From Corella eumyota (taxonomy: Eukaryota; Chordata; Ascidiacea; Phlebobranchia; Corellidae): a stretch of DNA of 64,000 nt. Below are positions 15,101 to 29,800 of this stretch, piece after piece. Where the stretch lies: contig OY720102.1 in NCBI GenBank assembly GCA_963082875.1, positions 4,960,001 through 5,024,000 on the forward strand. The letters run 5' to 3'. The notes below the pieces were generated by a model. The model was not told the origin of the DNA and did not search any database. It saw only the letters and a list, made by a program, of their open reading frames with translations. Every line of letters begins with the position of its first letter. Positions within the stretch are counted from its first letter, which is position 1. The position numbers and the translations under genes are program-made.

Positions 15101-18100
15101 TAAAATTTCAAATCCCGAAATTAAACATCTTATTTGATGCGCATTGCCCTAACTAGCATAAGAGATAAAGAAATTTGCGAAAAAATCCAAAAATAAAAAA
15201 GTTAGGGCAAAAAATTATTGCCCCCCCCCCCCCCCCCCACCATAAATTAGTACTATATAAAGTGGGCCAGTAAAAATTTCAAAAATATTGAAAAATTTAA
15301 ATCGAATTTAAACCAAATCAATAGAACCGCACTGGTCTAAATATCCTATTTCAAAAAAATTATAAAAAAATATTTAATATTAATAAAGTTATGACATATT
15401 TACTGAATTTTCGTAAAATTTCAAATCCCGAAATTAAACATCTTATTTGATGCGCATTGCCCTAACTAACATAAGAGATAAAGAAATTTGCGAAAAAATC
15501 CGAAAATAAAAAAGTTAGGGCAAAAAATTATTGCCCCCAACCCCATAAATTGGTACTATATAAAGTGGGCCAATAAAATTTCAAAAAAATTGAAAAATTT
15601 AAATCGAATTTAAACCAAACCAATAGAACCGCACTGGTCTAAATATCCTATTTCAAAAAAATTATGAAAAAATATTTAATATTAATAAAGTTATGACATA
15701 TTTACTAAATTTTCGTAAAATTTCAAATCCCGAAATAAAACATCTTATTTGATGCGCATTGCCCTAACTAACACAAGATACAAAGAAATTTGCGAAAAAA
15801 TCCAAAAATAAAAAAGTTAGGGCAAAAAATTATTGCCCACCCCCCCCATATATTGGTACTATATAAAGTGAGCCAATAAAAATTTCAAAAATATTGAAAA
15901 ATTTAAATCGAATTTAAACCAAACCAATAGAACCGCACTGGTCTAAATATCCTATTTTAAAAAAATTATGAAAAAATATTTAATATTAATAAAGTTATGA
16001 CATATTTACTGAATTTTCGTAAAATTTCAAATCCCGAAATTAAACTTCTTATTTGATGCGCATTGCCCTAACTAACATAAGAGATAAAGAAATTTGCGAA
16101 AAAATCCAAAAATAAAAAAGTTAGGGCAAAAAATTATTGCCCCCCCCCCCCCATAAATTGGTACTATATAAAGTGGGCCAAAAAAAAATTCAAAAAAATT
16201 GAAAAATTTAAATCGAATTTAAACCAAACCAATAGAACCGCACTGGTCTAAATATCCTATTTCAAAAAAAATTATGAAAAAATATTTAATATTAATAAAG
16301 TTATGACATATTTACTAAATTTTCGTAAAATTTCAAATCCCGAAATTAAACATCTTATTTGATGCGCATTGCCCTAACTAACATAAGAGATAAAGAAATT
16401 TGCAAAAAATTCCAAAAATAAAAGAGTTAGGGCAAAAAATTATTGCCCCCCCATATATTGGTACTATATAAAGTGGGCCAATAAAAATTTCAAAAAAATT
16501 GAAAAATTTAAATCGAATTTAAACCAAACCAATAGAACCGCACTGGTCTAAATATCCTATTTTAAAAAAATTATGAAAAAATATTTAATATTAATAAAGT
16601 TATGACATATTTACTGAATTTTTGTAAAATTTCAAATCCCGAAATTAAACATCTTATTTGATGCGCATTGCCCTAACTAACATAAGAGATAAAGAAATTT
16701 GCGAAAAAAAACAAAAATAAAAAAGTTAGGGCAAAAAATTATTGCCCCCCCCTCATAAATTGGTACTATATAAAGTGGGCCAATAAAAATTTCAAAAAAA
16801 TTGAAAAATTTAAATCGAATTTAAACCAAACCAATAGAACCGCACTGGTCTAAATATCCTATTTCAAAAAAAATTATGAAAAAATATTTAATATTAATAA
16901 AGTTATGACATATTTACTAAATTTTCGTAAAATTTCAAATCCCGAAATTAAACATCTTATTTGATGCGCATTGCCCTAACTAACATAAGAGATAAAGAAA
17001 TTTGCAAAAAATTCAAAAAATAAAATAGTTAGGGCAAAAAATTATTGCCCCCCCCCCCCATATATTGGTACTATATAAAGTGGGCAAATAAAAATTTCAA
17101 AAAAATTGAAAAATTTAAATCAAATTTAAACCAAACCAATAGAACCGCACTGGTCTAAATATCCTATTTCAAAAAAATTATGAAAAAATATTTAATATTA
17201 ATAAAGTTATGACATATTTACTAAATTTTCGTAAAATTTCAAATCCCGAAATTAAACATCTTATTTGATGCGCATTGCCCTAACTAACATAAGAGATAAA
17301 GAAATTTGCGAAAAAATCCGAAAATAAAAAAGTTAGGGCAAAAAATTATTGCCCCCACCCCCATAAATTGGTACTATATAAAGTGGGCCAATAAAATTTC
17401 AAAAAAATTGAAAAATTTAAATCGAATTTAAACCAAACCAATAGAACCGCACTGGTCTAAATATCCTATTTCAAAAAAATTATGAAAAAATATTTAATAT
17501 TAATAAAGTTATGACATATTTACTAAATTTTCGTAAAATTTCAAATCCCGAAATTAAACATCTTATTTGATGCGCATTGCCCTAACTAACACAAGATATA
17601 AAGAAATTTGCGAAAAAATCCAAAAATAAAAAAGTTAGGGCAAAAAATTATTGCCCACCCCCCCCATATATTGGTACTATATAAAGTGAGCCAATAAAAA
17701 TTTCAAAAATATTGAAAAATTTAAATCGAATTTAAACCAAACCAATAGAACCGCACTGGTCTAAATATCCTATTTTAAAAAAATTATGAAAAAATATTTA
17801 ATATTAATAAAGTTATGACATATTTACTGAATTTTCGTAAAATTTCAAATCCCGAAATTAAACTTCTTATTTGATGCGCATTGCCCTAACTAACATAAGA
17901 GATAAAGAAATTTGCGAAAAAATCCAAAAATCCAAAAGTTAGGGCAAAAAATTATTGCCCCCAACCCCATAAATTGGTACTATATAAAGTGGGCCAATAA
18001 AATTTCAAAAAAATTGAAAAATTTAAATCGAATTTAAACCAAACCAATAGAACCGCACTGGTCTAAATATCCTATTTCAAAAAAATTATGAAAAAATATT

Positions 18101-21100
18101 TAATATTAATAAAGTTATGACATATTTACTAAATTTTCGTAAAATTTCAAATCCCGAAATAAAACATCTTATTTGATGCGCATTGCCCTAACTAACACAA
18201 GATACAAAGAAATTTGCGAAAAAATCCAAAAATAAAAAAGTTAGGGCAAAAAATTATTGCCCACCCCCCCCATATATTGGTACTATATAAAGTGAGCCAA
18301 TAAAAATTTCAAAAATATTGAAAAATTTAAATCGAATTTAAACCAAACCAATAGAACCGCACTGGTCTAAATATCCTATTTTAAAAAAATTATGAAAAAA
18401 TATTTAATATTAATAAAGTTATGACATATTTACTGAATTTTCGTAAAATTTCAAATCCCGAAATTAAACTTCTTATTTGATGCGCATTGCCCTAACTAAC
18501 ATAAGAGATAAAGAAATTTGCGAAAAAATCCAAAAATAAAAAAGTTAGGGCAAAAAATTATTGCCCCCCCCCCCCCATAAATTGGTACTATATAAAGTGG
18601 GCCAAAAAAAAATTCAAAAAAATTGAAAAATTTAAATCGAATTTAAACCAAACCAATAGAACCGCACTGGTCTAAATATCCTATTTCAAAAAAAATTATG
18701 AAAAAATATTTAATATTAATAAAGTTATGACATATTTACTAAATTTTCGTAAAATTTCAAATCCCGAAATTAAACATCTTATTTGATGCGCATTGCCCTA
18801 ACTAACATAAGAGATAAAGAAATTTGCAAAAAATTCCAAAAATAAAAGAGTTAGGGCAAAAAATTATTGCCCCCCCATATATTGGTACTATATAAAGTGG
18901 GCCAATAAAAATTTCAAAAAAATTGAAAAATTTAAATCGAATTTAAACCAAACCAATAGAACCGCACTGGTCTAAATATCCTATTTTAAAAAAATTATGA
19001 AAAAATATTTAATATTAATAAAGTTATGACATATTTACTGAATTTTTGTAAAATTTCAAATCCCGAAATTAAACATCTTATTTGATGCGCATTGCCCTAA
19101 CTAACATAAGAGATAAAGAAATTTGCGAAAAAAAACAAAAATAAAAAAGTTAGGGCAAAAAATTATTGCCCCCCCCCTCATAAATTGGTACTATATAAAG
19201 TGGGCCAATAAAAATTTCAAAAAAATTCAAAAATTTAAATCGAATTTAAACCAGACCAATAGAACCGCACTGGTCTAAATATCCTATTTCAAAAAAAATT
19301 ATGAAAAAATATTTAATATTAATAAAGTTATGACATATTTACTAAATTTTCGTAAAATTTCAAATCCCCAAATTAAACATCTTATTTGATGCGCATTGCC
19401 CTAACTAACATAAGAAATAAAGAAATTTGCGAAAAAAAACAAAACTAAAAAAGTTAGGGCAAAAAATTATTGCCCCCCCCCCCCCCATAAATTGGTAATA
19501 TATAAAGTGGGCCAATAAAAATTTCAAAAAAATTGAAAAATTTAAATCGAATTTAAACCAAACCAATAGAACCGCACTGGTCTAAATATCCTATTTCAAA
19601 AAAAATTATGAAAAAATATTTAATATTAATAAAGTTATGACATATTTACTAAATTTTCGTAAAATTTCAAATCCCGAAATTAAACATCTTATTTGATGCG
19701 CATTGCCCTAACTAACATAAGAGATAAAGAAATTTGCAAAAAATTCAAAAAATAAAATAGTTAGGGCAAAAAATTATTGCCCCCCCCCCCCCATATATTG
19801 GTACTATATAAAGTGGGCAAATAAAAATTTCAAAAAAATTGAAAAATTTAAATCAAATTTAAACCAAACCAATAGAACCGCACTGGTCTAAATATCCTAT
19901 TTCAAAAAAATTATGAAAAAATATTTAATATTAATAAAGTTATGACATATTTACTAAATTTTCGTAAAATTTCAAATCCCGAAATTAAACATCTTATTTG
20001 ATGCGCATTGCCCTAACTAACATAAGAGATAAAGAAATTTGCGAAAAAATCCGAAAATAAAAAAGTTAGGGCAAAAATTTATTGCCCCCACCCCCATAAA
20101 TTGGTACTATATAAAGTGGGCCAATAAAATTTCAAAAAAATTGAAAAATTTAAATCGAATTTAAACCAAACCAATAGAACCGCACTGGTCTAAATATCCT
20201 ATTTCAAAAAAATTATGAAAAAATATTTAATATTAATAAAGTTATGACATATTTACTAAATTTTCGTAAAATTTCAAATCCCGAAATTAAACATCTTATT
20301 TGATGCGCATTGCCCTAACTAACACAAGATATAAAGAAATTTGCGAAAAAATCCAAAAATAAAAAAGTTAGGGCAAAAAATTATTGCCCACCCCCCCCAT
20401 ATATTGGTACTATATAAAGTGAGCCAATAAAAATTTCAAAAATATTGAAAAATTTAAATCGAATTTAAACCAAACCAATAGAACCGCACTGGTCTAAATA
20501 TCCTATTTTAAAAAAATTATGAAAAAATATTTAATATTAATAAAGTTATGACATATTTACTGAATTTTCGTAAAATTTCAAATCCCGAAATTAAACTTCT
20601 TATTTGATGCGCATTGCCCTAACTAACATAAGAGATAAAGAAATTTGCGAAAAAATCCAAAAATCCAAAAGTTAGGGCAAAAAATTATTGCCCCCCCCCC
20701 CCCCCCATATATTGGTAATATATAAAGTGGGCCAATAAAAATTTTTAAAAAAATTGAAAAATTTAAATCGAATTTCAACCAAACCTTTAGAACCGCACTG
20801 GTCTAAATATCCTATTTCAAAAAAATTATGAAAAAATATTTAATATTAATAAAGTTATGACATATTTACTGAATTTTCGTAAAATTTCAAATCCCGAAAT
20901 TAAACATCTTATTTGATACGCATTGCACTAACTAACAAAAAAGATTAAGAAATTTGCGAAAAAATCCAAAAATAAAAAAGTTAGGGCAAAAAATTATTGC
21001 CCCCCCCCCCCATATATTGGTACTATATAAAGTGGGCCAATAAAAATTTCAAAAAAATTGAAAAATTTAAATCGAATTTAAACCAAACCAATAGAACCGC

Positions 21101-22850
21101 ACTGGTCCAAATATCCTATTTCAAAAAAATTATGAAAAAATATTTAATATTAATAAAGTTATGACATATTTACTAAATTTTCGTAAAATTTCAAATCCCG
21201 AAATTAAACATCTTATTTGATGCGCATTGCCCTAACTAACATAAGAGATAAAGAAATTTGCGAAAAAATCCAAAAATAAAAAAGTTAGGGCAAAAAATTA
21301 TTGCCCCCCCCCCCCCCCATAAATTGGTACTATATAAAGTGGGCCAATAAAAATTTCAAAAATATTGAAAAATTTAAATCGAATTTAAACCAAACCAATG
21401 GAACCGCACTGGTTTAAATATACTATTTCATAAAAATTATGAAAAAATATTTAATACTAGTAAAGTTATGACGTATTTACTGAATTTTCGTAAAATTTCA
21501 AATCCCGAAATTAAACATCTTATTTGATGCGCATTGCCCTAACTAGCATAAGAGATAAAGAAATTTGCGAAAAAATCCAAAAATAAAAAAGTTAGGGCAA
21601 AAAATTATTGCCCCCCCCCCCCCCCCCATAAATTGGTACTATATAAAGTGGGCCAATAAAATTTTTAAAAATATTGAAAAATTTAAATCGAATTTAAACC
21701 AAACCAATAGAACCGCACTGGTCTAAATATTCTATTTCAAAAATATTATGAAAAAATATTTAATATTAATAAAGTTATGACGTATTTACTGAATTTTCGT
21801 AAAATTTCAAATCCCGAAATTAAACATCTTATTTGATGCGCATTGCCCTAACTAGCATAAGAGATAAAGAAATTTGCGAAAAAATCCAAAAATAAAAAAG
21901 TTAGGGCAAAAAATTATTGCCCCCCCCCCCCCCCCCCCCCCACCATAAATTAGTACTATATAAAGTGGGCCAGTAAAAATTTCAAAAATATTGAAAAATT
22001 TAAATCGAATTTAAACCAAATCAATAGAACCGCACTGGTCTAAATATCCTATTTCAAAAAAATTATAAAAAAATATTTAATATTAATAAAGTTATGACAT
22101 ATTTACTGAATTTTCGTAAAATTTCAAATCCCGAAATTAAACATCTTATTTGATGCGCATTGCCCTAACTAACATAAGAGATAAAGAAATTTGCGAAAAA
22201 ATCCGAAAATAAAAAAGTTAGGGCAAAAAATTATTGCCCCCAACCCCATAAATTGGTACTATATAAAGTGGGCCAATAAAATTTCAAAAAAATTGAAAAA
22301 TTTAAATCGAATTTAAACCAAACCAATAGAACCGCACTGGTCTAAATATCCTATTTCAAAAAAATTATGAAAAAATATTTAATATTAATAAAGTTATGAC
22401 ATATTTACTAAATTTTCGTAAAATTTCAAATCCCGAAATTAAACATCTTATTTGATGCGCATTGCCCTAACTAACACAAGATACAAAGAAATTTGCGAAA
22501 AAATCCAAAAATAAAAAAGTTAGGGCAAAAAATTATTGCCCACCCCCCCCCATATATTGGTACTATATAAAGTGAGCCAATAAAAATTTCAAAAATATTG
22601 AAAAATTTAAATCGAATTTAAACCAAACCAATAGAACCGCACTGGTCTAAATATCCTATTTTAAAAAAATTATGAAAAAATATTTAATATTAATAAAGTT
22701 ATGACATATTTACTGAATTTTCGTAAAATTTCAAATCCCGAAATTAAACTTCTTATTTGATGCGCATTGCCCTAACTAACATAAGAGATAAAGAAATTTG
22801 CGAAAAAATCCAAAAATCCAAAAGTTAGGGCAAAAAATTATTGCCCCCCC
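12188..22850. repeat. Higher-order blocks of roughly 7-10 monomers, several copies
   Basis: A marker monomer beginning ACCATAAATTAGTAC with GGGCCAGTAAAAA occurs at 12188, 15239 and 21942, and a close relative lies at 4559. After the first three it is followed by the same series: a unit with CCCCCAACCCC, a unit with CCCACCCCCCCC and GTGAGCCAAT, and so on. A second marker, a unit with AACCAGACCAATAG near 13,775, recurs near 19,250. The copy starting at 15,239 lacks one unit that is present after 13,98x and 19,48x. The pattern is what unequal crossing-over or segmental duplication inside a satellite produces. Block edges are judged by eye. Confidence 0.7.
21920..21941 (+). repeat. Longest poly-C run of the satellite (22 C)
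   Basis: An unbroken run of 22 C on the plus strand. Other monomers have 7 to about 19 C at the same place, sometimes interrupted by A or T. All runs are on the same strand, so the opposite strand carries about 100 G runs at ~305-bp spacing. Runs of this length can in principle form G-quadruplex or i-motif structures; that is inference. Length calls in such runs are also prone to sequencing error. Confidence 0.8.
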
Positions 22851-23103
22851 CCCCCCATATATTGGTAATATATAAAGTGGGCCAATAAAAATTTTTAAAA
22901 AAATTGAAAAATTTAAATCGAATTTCAACCAAACCTTTAGAACCGCACTGGTCTAAATATCCTATTTCAAAAAAATTATAAAAAAATATTTAATATTAAT
23001 AAAGTTATGACATATTTACTAAATTTTCGTAAAATTTCAAATCCCGAAATTAAACATCTTATTTGATACGCATTGCCCTAACTAACAAAAAAGATTAAGA
23101 AAT

Positions 23104-26100
23104 TTGCGAAAAAATCCAAAAATAAAAAAGTTAGGGCAAAAAATTATTGCCCCCCCCCCCATATATTGGTACTATATAAAGTGGGCCAATAAAAATTTCA
23201 AAAAAATTGAAAAATTTAAATCGAATTTAAACCAAACCAATAGAACCGCACTGGTCCAAATATCCTATTTCAAAAAAATTATGAAAAAATATTTAATATT
23301 AATAAAGTTATGACATATTTACTGAATTTTCGTAAAATTTCAAATCCCGAAATTAAACATCTTATTTGATGCGCATTGCCCTAACTAACATAAGAGATAA
23401 AGAAATTTGCGAAAAAATCCAAAAATAAAAAAGTTAGGGCAAAAAATTATTGCCCCCCCCCCCCCATATATTGGTACTATATAAAGTGGGCCAATAAAAA
23501 TTTCAAAAAAATTGAAAAATTTAAATCGAATTTAAACCAAACCAATAGAACCGCACTGGTCTAAATATCCTATTTCAAAAAAATTATGAAAAAATATTTA
23601 ATATTAATAAAGTTATGACATATTTACTAAATTTTCGTAAAATTTCAAATCCCGAAATTAAACATCTTATTTGATGCGCATTGCCCTAACTAACATAAGA
23701 GATAAAGAAATTTGCGAAAAAATCCAAAAATAAAAAAGTTAGGGCAAAAAATTATTGCCCCCCTCCCCCATAAATTGGTACTATATAAAGTGGGCCAATA
23801 AAAATTTCAAAAATATTGAAAAATTTAAATCGAATTTAAACCAAACCAATGGAACCGCACTGGTTTAAATATACTATTTCAAAAAAATTATGAAAAAATA
23901 TTTAATACTAGTAAAGTTATGACGTATTTACTGAATTTTCGTAAAATTTCAAATCCCGAAATTAAACATCTTATTTGATGCGCATTGCCCTAACTAGCAT
24001 AAGAGATAAAAAAATTTGCGAAAAAATTCCTAAAATAAAAAAGTTAGGGCAAAAAATTATTGCCCCCCCCCCCCCCCCCCCATAAATTGGTACTATATAA
24101 AGTGGGCAAATAAAAATCAAAAAAATTAAAAAATTAAATTTGAATTTAAACCAAACCATTAGAACCGCACTGGTCTAAATATCCTATTTTAAAAAAATTA
24201 TGAAAAAATATTTAATATTAATAAAGTTATGACGTATTTACTGAATTTTCGTAAAATTTCAAATCACGAAATTAAACATCTTATTTGATGCGCATTGCCC
24301 TAACTAACATAAGAGATAAAGAAATTTGCGAAAAAATCCAAAAATAAAAAAGTTAGGGCAAAAAATTATTGCCCCCTCCCCCCCCCCCCCCCCCATAAAT
24401 TGGTACTATATAAAGTGGGCCAATAAAAATTTCAAAAAAATTGAAAAATTTAAATCGAATTTAAACCAAACCAATAGAACCGCACTGGTCTAAATATCCT
24501 ATTTCAAAAAAATTATGAAAAAATATTTAATATTAATAAAGTTATGACATATTTACTAAATTTTCGTAAAATTTCAAATCCCGAAACTAAACATCTTATT
24601 TGATGCGCATTGCCCTAACTAGCATAAGAGATAAAGAAATTTGCGAAAAAATCCAAAAATAAAAAAGTTAGGGCAAAAAATTATTGCCCCCCCCCCCATA
24701 AATTGGTACTATATAAAGTGGGCAAATAAAAATTTCAAAAAAATTAAAAAATTGAAATCGAATTTAAACCAAACCATTAGAACCGCACTGGTCTAAATAT
24801 CCTATTTCAAAAAAATTATGAAAAAATATTTAATATTAATAAAGTTATGACGTATTTACTGAATTTTCGTAAAATTTCAAATCCCGAAATTAAACATCTT
24901 ATTTGATGCGCATTGCCCTAACTAGCATAAGAGATAAAGAAATTTGCGAAAAAATCCAAAAATAAAAGAGTTAGGGCAAAAAATTCCTCCCCCCTCCCCC
25001 CATAAATTGGTACTATATAAAGTGGGCCAATAAAAATTTCAAAAATATTGAAAAATTTAAATCGAATTTAAACCAAACCAATAGAACCGCACTGGTCTAA
25101 ATATCCTATTTCAAAAAAATTATGAAAAAATATCTAATATTAATAAAGTTATGACATATTTACTAAATTTTCGTAAAATTTAAAATCCCGAAATTAAACA
25201 TCTTATTTGATGCGCATTGCCCTAACTAACTTAAGAGATAAAGAAATTTGCGAAAAAATCCAAAAATAAAAAAGTTAGGGCAAAAAATTATTGCCCCCTC
25301 CCCCCCCCCATAAATTGGTACTATATAAAGTGGGCCAATAAAAATTTCAAAAAAATTGAAAAATTTAAATCGAATTTAAACCAAACCAATAGAACCGCAC
25401 TGGTCTAAATATCCTGTTTCAAAAAAATTATGAAAAAATATTTAATATTAATAAAGTTATGACATATTTACTAAATTTTCGTAAAATTTCAAATCCCGAA
25501 ATTAAACATCTTATTTGATGCGCATTGCCCTAACTAACATAAGAGATAAAGAAATTTGCGAAAAAATCCAAAAATAAAAAAGTTAGGGCAAAAAATTATT
25601 TCCCCCCCCCCCATATATTGGTACTATATAAAGTGGGCCAATAAAAATTTCAAAAAAATTGAAAAATTTAAATCGAATTTAAACCAAACCAATAGAACCG
25701 CACTGGTCCAAATATCCTATTTCAAAAAAATTATGAAAAAATATTTAATATTAATAAAGTTATGACATATTTACTGAATTTTCGTAAAATTTCAAATCCC
25801 GAAATTAAACATCTTATTTGATGCGCATTGCCCTAACTAACATAAGAGATAAAGAAATTTGCGAAAAAATCCAAAAATAAAAAAGTTAGGGCAAAAAATT
25901 ATTGCCCCCCCCCCCATATATTGGTACTATATAAAGTGGGCCAATAAAAATTTCAAAAAAATTGAAAAATTTAAATCGAATTTAAACCAAACCAATAGAA
26001 CCGCACTGGTCTAAATATCCTATTTCAAAAAAATTATGAAAAAATATTTAATATTAATAAAGTTATGACATATTTACTAAATTTTCGTAAAATTTCAAAT

Positions 26101-26880
26101 CCCGAAATTAAACATCTTATTTGATGCGCATTGCCCTAACTAACATAAGAGATAAAGAAATTTGCGAAAAAATCCAAAAATAAAAAAGTTAGGGCAAAAA
26201 ATTATTGCCCCCCTCCCCCATAAATTGGTACTATATAAAGTGGGCCAATAAAAATTTCAAAAAAATATTGAAAAATTTAAATCGAATTTAAACCAAACCA
26301 ATGGAACCGCACTGGTTTAAATATACTATTTCATAAAAATTATGAAAAAATATTTAATACTAGTAAAGTTATGACGTATTTACTGAATTTTCGTAAAATT
26401 TCAAATCCCGAAATTAAACATCTTATTTGATGCGCATTGCCCTAACTAGCATAAGAGATAAAAAAATTTGCGAAAAAATTCCTAAAATAAAAAAGTTAGG
26501 GCAAAAAATTATTGCCCCCCCCCCCCCCCCCCCCCATAAATTGGTACTATATAAAGTGGGCAAATAAAAATTTCAAAAAAATTAAAAAATTAAAATTGAA
26601 TTTAAACCAAACCATTAGAACCGCACTGGTCTAAATATCCTATTTTAAAAAAATTATGAAAAAATATTTAATATTAATAAAGTTATGACGTATTTACTGA
26701 ATTTTCGTAAAATTTCAAATCACGAAATTAAACATCTTATTTGATGCGCATTGCCCTAACTAACATAAGAGATAAAGAAATTTGCGAAAAAATCCAAAAA
26801 TAAAAAAGTTAGGGCAAAAAATTATTGCCCCCTCCCCCCCCCCCCCCCCATAAATTGGTACTATATAAAGTGGGCCAATA
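23104..26880. repeat. Eight-monomer block duplicated with a 2,452-bp offset
   Basis: The stretch starting at 23,104 is repeated from 25,556. The two copies share the same order of rare variants: a unit with GGTCCAAATATCC, a unit with the CCCCCTCCCCC linker followed by AATACTAGTAAAG, and a unit with ATTCCTAAAATAAAAAAG. The translated 69-codon stretches at these two positions differ at a single residue, so the copies are very recent. 2,452 bp is eight monomers. Confidence 0.75.
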
Positions 26881-29800
26881 AAAATTTCAAAAAAATTGAA
26901 AAATTTAAATCGAATTTAAACCAAACCAATAGAACCGCACTGGTCTAAATATCCTATTTCAAAAAAATTATGAAAAAATATTTAATATTAATAAAGTTAT
27001 GACATATTTACTAAATTTTCGTAAAATTTCAAATCCCGAAATTAAACATCTTATTTGATGCGCATTGCCCTAACTAACATAAGAGATAAAGAAATTTGCG
27101 AAAAAATCCAAAAATAAAAAAGTTAGGGCAAAAAATTATTGCCCCCCTCCCCCATAAATTGGTACTATATAAAGTGGGCCAATAAAAATTTCAAAAATAT
27201 TGAAAAATTTAAATCGAATTTAAACCAAACCAATAGAACCGCACTGGTCTAAATATCCTATTTCAAAAAAATTATGAAAAAATATCTAATATTAATAAAG
27301 TTATGACATATTTACTAAATTTTCGTAAAATTTCAAATCCCGAAATTAAACATCTTATTTGATGCGCATTGCCCTAACTAACTTAAGAGATAAAGAAATT
27401 TGCGAAAAAATCCAAAAATAAAAAAGTTAGGGCAAAAAATTATTGCCCCCTCCCCCCCCCCATAAATTGGTACTATATAAAGTGGGCCAATAAAAATTTC
27501 AAAAAAATTGAAAAATTTAAATCGAATTTAAACCAAACCAATGGAACCGCACTGGTTTAAATATCCTATTTCAAAAAAATTATGAAAAAATATTTAATAT
27601 TAATAAAGTTATGATATATTTACTGAATTTTCGTAAAATTTCAAATCCCGAAATTAAACATCTTATTTGATGCGCATTGCCCTAACTAGCATAAGAGATA
27701 AAAAAATTTGCGAAAAAATCCAAAAATAAAAAAGTTAGGGCAAAAAATTCCTTCCCCCCCCATAAATTGGTACTATATAAAGTGGGCCAATAAAAATTTC
27801 AAAAAAATTGAAAAATTTAAATCGAATTTAAACCAAACCAATAGAACCGCACTGGTCTAAATATCCTGTTTCAAAAAAATTATGAAAAAATATTTAATAT
27901 TAATAAAGTTATGACATATTTACTAAATTTTCGTAAAATTTCAAATCCCGAAATTAAACATCTTATTTGATGCGCATTGCCCTAACTAACATAAGAGATA
28001 AAGAAATTTGCGAAAAAATCCAAAAATAAAAAAGTTAGGGCAAAAAATTATTGCCCCCCCCCCCCCATAAATTGGTACTATATAAAGTGGGCCAATAAAA
28101 ATTTCAAAAATATTGAAAAATTTAAATCGAATGTAAACCAAACCAATGGAACCGCACTGGTTTAAATATCCTATTTCAAAAAAATTATGAAAAAATATTT
28201 AATATTAATAAAGTTATGACATATTTACTAAATTTTCGTAAAATTTCAAATCCCGAAATTAAACATCTTATTTGATGCGCATTACCCTAACTAACATAAG
28301 AGATAAAGAAATTTGCGAAAAAATCCAAAAATAAAAAAGTTAGGGCAAAAAATTAATGCCCCCCCCCCCCCCCATAAATTGGTACTATATAAATTGGGCC
28401 AATAAAAATTTCAAAAATATTGAAAAATTTAAATCGAATTTAAACCAAACCAATAGAACCGCACTGGTCTAAATATCCTATTTCAAAAAAATTATGAAAA
28501 AATATTTAATATTAGTAAAGTAATGACATATTTACTGAATTTTCGTAAAATTTCAAATCCCGAAATTAAACATCTTATTTGATGCGCATTGCCCTAACTA
28601 GCATAAGAGATAAAGGAATTTGCGAAAAAATCCAAAAATAAAAAAGTTAGGGCCAAAAAATTATTGCCCCCCCCCCCCCCATAAATTGGTACTATATAAA
28701 GTGGGCCAAAAAAAATTTCAAAAAAATTGAAAAATTTAAATCGAATTTAAACCAAACCAATAGAACCGCACTGGTCTAAATATCCTATTTCAAAAAAAAT
28801 TATGAAAAAATATTTAATATTAATAAAGTTATGACATATTTACTAAATTTTCGTAAAATTTCAAATCCCGAAATTAAACATCTTATTTGATGCGCATTGC
28901 CCTAACTAACATAAGAGATAAAGAAATTTGCAAAAAATTCCAAAAATAAAAAAGTTAGGGCAAAAAATTATTGCCCCCCCATATATTGGTACTATATAAA
29001 GTGGGCCAATAAAAATTTCAAAAAAATTGAAAAATTTAAATCGAATTTAAACCAAACCAATAGAACCGCACTGGTCTAAATATCCTATTTTAAAAAAATT
29101 ATAAAAAAATGTTTAATATTAATAAAGTTATGACATATTTACTGAATTTTCGTAAAATTTCAAATCCGGAAATTAAACATCTTATTTGATGCGCATTGCC
29201 CTAACTAACATAAGAGATAAAGAAATTTGCGAAAAAAAACAAAAATAAAAAAGTTAGGGCAAAAAATTATTGCCCCCCCCCCCATAAATTGGTACTATAT
29301 AAAGTGGGCCAATAAAAATTTCAAAAAAATTGAAAAATTTAAATCGAATTTAAACCAAACCAATAGAACCGCACTGGTCTAAATATCCTATTTCAAAAAA
29401 AATTATGAAAAAATATTTAATATTAATAAAGTTATGACATATTTACTAAATTTTCGTAAAATTTCAAATCCCGAAATTAAACATCTTATTTGATGCGCAT
29501 TGCCCTAACTAACATAAGAGATAAAGAAATTTGCAAAAAATTCCAAAAATAAAAAAGTTAGGGCAAAAAATTATTGCGCCCCCCCTATAAATTGGTACTA
29601 TATAAAGTGGGCCAATAAAAATTTCAAAAATATTGAAAAATTTAAATCGAATTTAAACCAAACCAATAGAACCGCACTGGTCTAAATATTCTATTTCAAA
29701 AAAATTATGAAAAAATATTTAATATTAATAAAGTTATGACGTATTTACTGAATTTTCGTAAAATTTCAAATCCCGAAATTAAACATCTTATTTGATGGGC

